A stretch of DNA of 10,462 nt from JACDBE01 sp051002015 (GTDB lineage: Bacteria > Actinomycetota > Acidimicrobiia > Spongiisociales > UBA5794): NCBI GenBank assembly GCA_051002015.1, contig JBPCMS010000116.1, positions 1 through 10,462 of the forward strand, given 5' to 3'. The notes beneath the pieces were generated by a model that was not told the origin of the DNA, did no database searches, and saw nothing but the letters and a program-made list of their open reading frames with translations. A program made the position numbers and the translations under genes. Of the stretch, positions 5,761 to 10,462 are shown in pieces; positions within the stretch are counted from its first letter, which is position 1; every line of letters begins with the position of its first letter.

Positions 5761-7701
5761 ATGGCTCCCGTCCTCGGAGTCGACGTCGGCGGCACCTTCA
5801 CCGACCTGGTCCGCTGGGACGGGGCGGCGATCACCACCTGGAAGGAGTCGTCGACCCCCGAGGACCAGAGCATCGGGGTGGTGGGCGGGGCCGGGCGGTT
5901 GGGTCGGGCGAAGCGATTCCTCCATGGCACCACCGTCGCCACCAACGCCCTGCTCGAACACCGGGGAGCGACCACCGCCTTGGTCACCAGCGCCGGATTC
6001 GAGGACGTCATCGAGATCGGGCGCCAGGACCGGCCGTCCCTGTACGACCCGTTTGGCGACCGCCCCGAGCCGCTGGTACCCCGCCGGCTCCGCTTCGGCG
6101 TCCCCACGCAGGTGGCGGGATGGGAGCCCCCCGAGGAACTGGCCGGGGCAGGGGCGGTCGCCATCTCGCTGCTGTATGGCTACCTCCGAGCCGAGGACGA
6201 GGACACCGTTGCCGCCGCCGTCGAGCGCGCCCTCCCTGGGGTGCCGGTGTCGCGGTCGAGCCGGGTGGTGGCCGAGTTCCGCGAGTACGAGCGCACCGCC
6301 ACCACCGTGCTCAACGCCTACCTTGCCCCCGAGACCGGCAGTTACCTGGACCGCCTGGCCCGGCGCAGCGTCGCCGCCGGGCTGCCCGGCGACATCCTGG
6401 TGATGCGGTCGTCCGGCGGGCTGCTCCCCATCGCCGAGGCCGCCGCCCTGCCGGCAGCGGTGGTCCTGTCCGGCCCGGCCGGTGGCGTCGTCGCCGCATC
6501 CGCCGTTGCCGGGGTCCTCGGCCACCGCCGGGTGATCTCGTTCGACATGGGCGGCACCTCGACCGACGTGTGCCGGATCGAGGACGGCCGTCCCGAGCTG
6601 TCGTACGAGCGGGTCCCGGGCGGATACCCGTGCCGGATGCCGTCGGTCGCCATCCACACCGTCGGGGCCGGCGGGGGCAGCATCGCCTGGCGCGACCAAG
6701 GGGGATCGCTGCGGGTCGGACCGCACAGCGCCGGGGCCGTTCCCGGGCCCGCCGGCTACGGGCGCGGCGGAACCTCGCCGACCGTGACCGACGCCAACCT
6801 GGTGGCCGGGCGGATCGATCCCGGGGGGGTGCTGGCGGGGACCCTGCGGCTCCGCCCCGAGCTGGCGTCGGCCGCCGTCGACCAGCTGGGTGAGACCCTG
6901 GGTCTCGACCGGTCGGCGGCGGCGCGAGGCATCCTGACCGTGGTCGAGGAGGTGATGGCCGCCGCGGTGCGCAAGGTGTCGGTGGAGGAGGGCGCCGACC
7001 CGCACGGGGCACACCTCATCGCCTTCGGGGGGGCGGGCGGACTCCACGCCACCGCCCTTGCCCGCAGCCTGGGGATGGCCGGGGTGATCGTCCCGCTCCA
7101 TGCCGGGGTGTTCTCGGCGCTCGGGCTCCTGCTCAGCCCGCCCCGGATCGATCTGGCTCGGAGCCATCTCCGCACCGGGGCCGACGCCGACGCGCTGTCC
7201 GGGGACATCGCCGCCGTCCGCACCGCCGCCATGGACCGGTTCGCGGCGTCGACCGGCGAGACCGCAGACGCCGTCGACATCCGGCTCGACGTGCGCTACC
7301 TGGGCCAATCCCACGAGCTCTCGATCCCCTGGGCCGACGGCGACGGATGGGACCGGGTCGCCGCCGCCTTCCACAACACCCACCGCAGACGCAACGGGTT
7401 CGCCAGACCGGACGACCCGATCGAGGTGGTGACGGTACGGGCCGAGGTCACCGGCACCCCCGCTCTCGACATCGGCTCCGTGGTCCCGCCGCCTCCCTAC
7501 GGCGAGGGGGTCACCGGGGCCAGGCCGGTGCTGACCGCAGGCGGCACCGTCGAGGCGACGGTGGTACGCCGGGCCGGTCTGGCCACCGGTGACGAGGTGG
7601 TGGGGCCGGCGGTGATCGAGGAGACCGAGGCGACGACGTACCTCGGTCCGGGGGAGCGGGCCATCGTCCACCAGTCCGGCGCCCTCGAGCTGACCTGGTG
7701 A
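5761..7701 (+). CDS. hyuA: Hydantoinase/oxoprolinase-family alpha subunit (HyuA)
   Basis: The 646-residue product is the ATP-using subunit of the hydantoinase A / 5-oxoprolinase family, whose two-subunit enzymes hydrolyse (or in some branches carboxylate) cyclic amides or ketones at the cost of ATP. It shows the N-terminal phosphate loop GVDVGGTFTD (6-15), HGTTVATNALLE (55-66), the second phosphate motif DMGGTSTDV (262-270), GAGGGS (302-307), the AGAVPGPAGYGRGG loop, and FGGAGGLHA (422-430). The ATG at 5761 gives the usual short lead into the first strand; the frame is open further upstream, but that stretch overlaps the divergent gene. The hyuB start overlaps its stop by 4 nt. No transporter, regulator, racemase or carbamoylase gene is adjacent, so the substrate (hydantoin, 5-oxoproline, lactam or other) cannot be assigned. 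Confidence 0.94.
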   Translation: MAPVLGVDVGGTFTDLVRWDGAAITTWKESSTPEDQSIGVVGGAGRLGRAKRFLHGTTVATNALLEHRGATTALVTSAGFEDVIEIGRQDRPSLYDPFGDRPEPLVPRRLRFGVPTQVAGWEPPEELAGAGAVAISLLYGYLRAEDEDTVAAAVERALPGVPVSRSSRVVAEFREYERTATTVLNAYLAPETGSYLDRLARRSVAAGLPGDILVMRSSGGLLPIAEAAALPAAVVLSGPAGGVVAASAVAGVLGHRRVISFDMGGTSTDVCRIEDGRPELSYERVPGGYPCRMPSVAIHTVGAGGGSIAWRDQGGSLRVGPHSAGAVPGPAGYGRGGTSPTVTDANLVAGRIDPGGVLAGTLRLRPELASAAVDQLGETLGLDRSAAARGILTVVEEVMAAAVRKVSVEEGADPHGAHLIAFGGAGGLHATALARSLGMAGVIVPLHAGVFSALGLLLSPPRIDLARSHLRTGADADALSGDIAAVRTAAMDRFAASTGETADAVDIRLDVRYLGQSHELSIPWADGDGWDRVAAAFHNTHRRRNGFARPDDPIEVVTVRAEVTGTPALDIGSVVPPPPYGEGVTGARPVLTAGGTVEATVVRRAGLATGDEVVGPAVIEETEATTYLGPGERAIVHQSGALELTW

Positions 7702-9302
7702 GCGTCGACCCGGTTGTCCTCGAGGTGGCCCGCAACCGTCTGGCGTCGATCGCCGACGAGATGGGTGTCGTGCTGCGCCGCACCGCCTATTCACCGAACA
7801 TCAAGGAGCGGGCCGACTGCTCCGCCGCCGTGTTTGTCGCCGGCGGTGAGATGCTGGCCCAGGCCGAGCACATCCCGGTTCATCTCGGGTCGATGCCGGC
7901 GTCGGTGGCTGCGGTGTTCGGGCGGTTCGGGATGGACCTGCCGCCGGGGACCCAGTATGCGGTCAACGACCCCTATCACGGGGGCACCCACCTCAACGAC
8001 CTCACCCTGGTGCGGCCGGTGCACGTCGAGGGGACGCTGATCGGATGGGTGGCCAACCGGGCGCATCACGCCGACGTCGGGGGCGAGGCGCCCGGGTCGA
8101 TGCCTGCTGACGCGGTCACCATCGACCAGGAGGGAATCGTGGTGGCGCCGATGGTCGCCGTGGTCGACGGGGCGTGGGTGCCCGAGTTCGTCGAGCCCTT
8201 CCTCGCCGCAACCCGAACGCCGGCCGAACGGGTCGGCGACCTGTCCGCCCAGCTCGGTGCCAACGAGGCGGGGGCGGAGCGGGTCACCGCCATGGCCGCC
8301 GCCGCCGGCATCGGCCGGTACCGGGAGCTGACCGGCGCGCTGCTCGACTACGGGGAGCGGAGGATGCGGGCGGCGATCACCGCCCTGCCCGACGGGGTCT
8401 TCCGGTTCGAGGACGTGATGGAGTGGCACGGTGGGCTGGTCCCGGTCCGGGCGGCGGTCACGGTCGACGGCGACGGCATCACCGCCGATTTCACCGGCAC
8501 CGCTCCTCAGGTGGAGGGCAACATCAACGCCGTCGAGGCGGTCACCCGGTCGTGTCTCTACTACGCAGTGCGGGTGGCCACCGATCCCACCATCCCCGCC
8601 AACGGCGGCTGCTACCGGCCGCTGCGGCTGGTCACCGAGCCGGGCTCGCTCGTCGACGCCCTGGCGCCGGCGGCGGTGGCGGCGGGCAACGTCGAGACCA
8701 GCCAGCGGATCGCCGACGTGCTGCTCGGTGCCCTTGCCCAGGTCGTCCCCGACCGGGTTCCGGCCGCATCGCAGGGCACGATGAACAACATCCTGATCGG
8801 CAACGACGACTTCGCCTACTACGAGACCATCGCCGGGGGCCAGGGCGGCCGCCCCGGGTCGGCCGGCCAGTCGGGCATCCACACCGGGATGACCAACACC
8901 AAGAACACCCCGATCGAGGCACTGGAGACGCACTACCCGTTCCGGGTCCTCACCTACCGGCTGCGGCGGGGTAGCGGCGGCGCCGGTCGCTATCCCGGTG
9001 GCGAGGGGATCGAGCGGGAGATCGCCTTTCACGTGGCGGCGACGGTGTCGCTGATGGGGGAGCGGAGGGTGGTCCCGCCGTGGGGCCTGGCCGGTGGCGG
9101 ACCGGGGGCCTGCGGTGAGGACTGGTTGATCGCCGCCGACGGCACCAGGGAGCGTCTCCCCGGCAAGACCACGGTCGAGGTGGGCCCGGGGGACCGCCTC
9201 CTCGTTCTCACCCCGGGCGGAGGCGGATGGGGTCGGCCGCCCGGGGAACCCGACGACTGGGCGGGGAAGGCCCCAACTATCGACGCCGATCGTCTTCGCT
9301 GA
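7698..9302 (+). CDS. hyuB: Hydantoinase/oxoprolinase-family beta subunit (HyuB)
   Basis: This is the 534-residue partner of HyuA, hydantoinase B family; it is thought to cleave the activated substrate at a metal site. Candidate metal ligands are Asp40 (KERADCS), His98 and Asp101 (NDPYHGGTHLND), and His123 (NRAHHADVGG). From memory, their spacing matches the zinc ligands reported for bacterial caprolactamase, a family member. Other landmarks are GTMNN (360-364), GGQGGRPGSAGQSGIH, TNTKNTPIEALE, and a Gly-rich end (PPWGLAGGGPG, TPGGGGWG). The GTG start shares four bases (GTGA) with the hyuA stop, with no separate ribosome site, so translation is probably coupled. It looks intact and of normal length. 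The substrate is unknown. Confidence 0.94.
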   Translation: MSVDPVVLEVARNRLASIADEMGVVLRRTAYSPNIKERADCSAAVFVAGGEMLAQAEHIPVHLGSMPASVAAVFGRFGMDLPPGTQYAVNDPYHGGTHLNDLTLVRPVHVEGTLIGWVANRAHHADVGGEAPGSMPADAVTIDQEGIVVAPMVAVVDGAWVPEFVEPFLAATRTPAERVGDLSAQLGANEAGAERVTAMAAAAGIGRYRELTGALLDYGERRMRAAITALPDGVFRFEDVMEWHGGLVPVRAAVTVDGDGITADFTGTAPQVEGNINAVEAVTRSCLYYAVRVATDPTIPANGGCYRPLRLVTEPGSLVDALAPAAVAAGNVETSQRIADVLLGALAQVVPDRVPAASQGTMNNILIGNDDFAYYETIAGGQGGRPGSAGQSGIHTGMTNTKNTPIEALETHYPFRVLTYRLRRGSGGAGRYPGGEGIEREIAFHVAATVSLMGERRVVPPWGLAGGGPGACGEDWLIAADGTRERLPGKTTVEVGPGDRLLVLTPGGGGWGRPPGEPDDWAGKAPTIDADRLR

Positions 9303-9331
9303 GCTGTGCTGCGTGGTGGCTCTGGTCATCA

Positions 9332-9447
9332 CTACTGACGGCACCAAGGTTGCCGGTCGGGCACCGCGACGTCATGACCCGCCGCTGTCAACATCTCGAT
9401 CACCCAGCGCCACACCGTCGGCCCGACGAGTGGACTATGACCAGCAT
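9332..9447 (-). pseudogene. N-terminal remnant of an alpha/beta hydrolase
   Basis: Read on the minus strand from an ATG at 9447, one frame gives MLVIVHS. The neighbouring frame gives HSPLVGPTVWRWVIEMLT and then AAGHDVAVPD before a double stop at 9332. Joined, they make the start of an alpha/beta hydrolase of the kind that reads 'lVHSPLVGP..W..va..L...GH.VvvPDL'. The two frames would be reconciled by a 7-nt deletion between short repeats of CCACTC near 9431. After the VPD motif no hydrolase sequence remains: the nucleophile elbow and catalytic residues are gone, and hyuB ends 29 bp further on. It is a decayed fragment of about 40 codons. The family call rests on pattern recognition alone. Confidence 0.45.
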
Positions 9448-9487
9448 GTACTGACCGTCACAGCCTGCTTCACGCATCACATGCCCG

Positions 9488-9504
9488 CGTAGGCGACACC
9501 TACG
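9488..9504. repeat. Upstream inverted repeat at the mazEF promoter
   Basis: CGTAGG (9488-9493) and CCTACG (9499-9504) form perfect 6-bp arms around 5 bp. The repeat lies directly upstream of the larger palindrome at 9509-9526 and may be a second operator half or part of the -35 region. Confidence 0.3.
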
Positions 9505-9508
9505 ATTA

Positions 9509-9526
9509 CATATGGTCTACCATATG
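9509..9526 (+). promoter_or_regulatory. 18-bp palindrome over the mazEF -10 box (probable operator)
   Basis: CATATGGT (9509-9516) and ACCATATG (9519-9526) are perfect 8-bp inverted arms with a 2-bp spacer, ending 2 bp before the antitoxin ATG. A TANNNT -10 candidate, TACCAT, lies inside it (9518-9523), 5 nt before the start codon. A ribbon-helix-helix antitoxin binding such a site would block its own promoter. The palindrome is seen; autorepression is inferred from the family. Confidence 0.55.
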
Positions 9527-9528
9527 GC

Positions 9529-9774
9529 ATGGGACGAAGAGAGGTTCTCGTGCAGCTCGACGATCAGCTGGTCGAAAGGCTGGACCGCCTTGCCGCGGCC
9601 GAAGGCACAAGCCGATCAGAGCTTCTCCGGCGTGGCGCCGCTGCCGTGCTCGATGCGTCCGAGGACCTGAAAGCGGATCGGCTGCTCCAGGATGCGTACC
9701 GACGCGTTCCGCAGGATCCGGCCCTCGCCGCCGCCGCTCGACGTCTCGCCGCACAGACCGCTCCGGAGTGGTAG
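9529..9774 (+). CDS. mazE: Ribbon-helix-helix antitoxin (MazE-like)
   Basis: The 81-residue protein starts MGRREVLVQLDDQLVERLDRL, a short DNA-contacting beta strand followed by helix A. GTSRSELLRRGAAAVLD forms the turn and helix B of a CopG/MetJ-type ribbon-helix-helix domain (about 4-45). The rest (about 46-81, EDLKADRLLQDAYRRVP and onward) is a charged helical tail that should bind the toxin. It is 'MazE' by position: many actinobacterial MazF toxins have RHH antitoxins instead of the AbrB-fold MazE of E. coli. The start sits just after the palindrome and lacks a Shine-Dalgarno sequence. A nearby out-of-frame ATG at 9524 opens no domain. Confidence 0.92.
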   Translation: MGRREVLVQLDDQLVERLDRLAAAEGTSRSELLRRGAAAVLDASEDLKADRLLQDAYRRVPQDPALAAAARRLAAQTAPEW

Positions 9775-10091
9775 CCCGCGGCGACATCATCTGGGCCGAC
9801 CTCGGTCCGCCCGCAGGTCGAAGGCCGGTGTGCGTGCTCACACGTGATGCTGCGATCGAGGTGCTCAACACGGTCACCTGCGCACCGATCACCCGCACGG
9901 TCCGGGGCATCCGGTCGGAGGTGGAGGTCGGCGTCGCCCAGGGCCTGCCCAACCCGAGCGTCATCAGCTGCGACAACGTCATCACGATCCCCACCGAGGT
10001 GCTCGACGGCGCTCCCGTCGGCCATCTCGGCGTCGACGCCCGAATCCGACTGGACCAGTCGCTCCGCTATGCCCTCGACATCGAGTACTGA
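9768..10091 (+). CDS. mazF: MazF/PemK-family mRNA interferase toxin
   Basis: The 107-residue product is a MazF-type sequence-specific endoribonuclease. It shows the N-terminal RGDIIWADLGPPAGRRPVCVL (4-24), with the conserved RGDI and G-R-RP loop, the catalytic-region strand TCAPITRTVRG (37-47, T and R residues typical of the family), then LPNPSVISCDNVITI and a C-terminal helix. The length is normal and no lesion is visible. The GTG start overlaps the antitoxin stop by 7 nt, so expression should be coupled. The RNA cleavage sequence cannot be read from the protein. Confidence 0.95.
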   Translation: MVARGDIIWADLGPPAGRRPVCVLTRDAAIEVLNTVTCAPITRTVRGIRSEVEVGVAQGLPNPSVISCDNVITIPTEVLDGAPVGHLGVDARIRLDQSLRYALDIEY

Positions 10092-10127
10092 CGTCCAGCC
10101 GGCGTTTGGGATCGCCGAGAAGCAACG

Positions 10128-10141
10128 GCGCGTCTTCGCGC
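10128..10141 (+). terminator. Small hairpin downstream of mazF
   Basis: GCGCG (10128-10132) and CGCGC (10137-10141) pair around a TCTT loop, 36 nt after the mazF stop. The stem is short and no T-tract follows, so it is only a weak terminator candidate. Confidence 0.2.
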
Positions 10142-10247
10142 GAACTGTTCGTCGTCTGGAACCAATAGCTCCTCCAAGCCGAAGAGGCTCACGAGCGAAT
10201 ACTCCTGGGGAGTCGCGTGTAAACAATGGGGAACGCTTTCTGTTCAC

Positions 10248-10411
10248 ATGCGCGCAGCGTGGCTCAACTCAGACCGCGGATCGACTTCACCGATCATGGT
10301 GAAGACGGTCCGGCTCACCGACGTCTTGGCGTTCCAGGCCCGCCGGCACCAACGGCGTGAGGACGCCGAAGGGTCGCCGCCGAGGTCGAGACCGCGGGAC
10401 TGCCGTATTGA
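10248..10411 (+). pseudogene. Decayed antitoxin remnant upstream of a PIN toxin
   Basis: One frame reads PIMVKTVRLTDVLAFQARRH and then QRREDA. This resembles the C-terminal half of excisionase-like antitoxins ('..vG.HRRVRLaDvLAFq.RR..RR.A'), which commonly sit before PIN toxins in actinobacteria. After REDA the homology moves to another frame, RRVAAEVETAGLPY, ending at the TGA at 10409-10411. Restoring one base near 10367 would join the two. The N-terminal helix-turn-helix expected upstream is not recognisable in any frame; an RIDFT reading around 10278-10292 may be another displaced scrap. It is probably a broken antitoxin, with the family call from pattern only. Confidence 0.4.
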
Positions 10412-10420
10412 TCCGCGCCA

Positions 10421-10462
10421 GTGGCTCGGATCTTCGTCGACACCAACGCCCGGTCCCGACCC
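10421..10462 (+). CDS. Start of a second PIN-domain toxin, cut by the window edge
   Basis: GTG at 10421 opens M-A-R-I-F-V-D-T-N followed by five more codons to the end of the window. RIFVDTN is the first strand and first catalytic aspartate of PIN-domain proteins. It begins 9 nt after the stop of the antitoxin remnant, the usual order for a toxin. In relatives the motif is normally followed by a hydrophobic run such as VLFPF. Here ARSRP follows, which could mean a frameshift or simple divergence; the missing remainder would settle it. Confidence 0.5.
   Translation, partial: MARIFVDTNARSRP

Noticed and set aside
5743..7794. Long minus-strand open frame running upstream of the Nfu-domain gene through hyuA
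   Set aside because: Only its last 86 residues (from the ATG at 5742) match a real family; the rest is an antisense shadow of hyuA.
7791..9347. 518-codon minus-strand frame opposite hyuB
   Set aside because: hyuB carries all family motifs, and the antisense product is compositionally biased without any domain.
9227..9454. Plus-strand ORF across the end of hyuB and the following gap
   Set aside because: Its first part overlaps hyuB in another frame and the rest is antisense to the hydrolase remnant; no start signal or motif.
9844..10302. Plus-strand 152-codon ORF across mazF and beyond
   Set aside because: It overlaps mazF out of frame, is Arg/Ser/Ala-rich, and shows no domain in the non-overlapping part.

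Overview
The window is high-GC chromosomal DNA. Its GC-biased codon use, start codons without Shine-Dalgarno sequences, TANNNT -10 boxes 5-8 nt before start codons, and families present (GerMN/Gmad2 protein, DUF445 protein, stand-alone Nfu N-domain, Phd/PIN and MazEF modules) point to an actinobacterium. Acidimicrobiia or a related environmental lineage is my guess, from family style only. No rRNA, tRNA, CRISPR array, phage or insertion sequence was seen.

Left part (1-2726, + strand): the 3' part of a GerMN/Gmad2 surface protein gene; two strong hairpins; a complete moaA (GTP 3',8-cyclase, molybdenum cofactor step 1) with no other moa gene nearby; and a one-pass membrane protein I do not recognise.

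Middle part (2730-5742, - strand): in transcription order, a stand-alone Nfu N-terminal-domain protein, a Phd-type antitoxin with an overlapping PIN toxin (VapBC type), a small dienelactone-hydrolase-like protein, and a DUF445 membrane protein. The last gene ends 3 bp from the convergent membrane-protein gene.

Right part (5761-10462, + strand): a translationally coupled hyuA-hyuB pair for an ATP-dependent hydantoinase/oxoprolinase-type enzyme, divergent from the Nfu-domain gene across only 18 bp. Next come a truncated alpha/beta-hydrolase remnant on the - strand, a MazEF module (RHH antitoxin plus MazF) behind two palindromes, and at the right edge a frameshifted antitoxin remnant followed by the first codons of another PIN toxin.

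The genes are mostly independent units, many with their own start-proximal -10 box. I found no convincing new multi-gene system. The most useful signals are the leaderless-start pattern, the likely toxin-antitoxin operators, and the two decayed genes, which suggest turnover to the right of hyuB.
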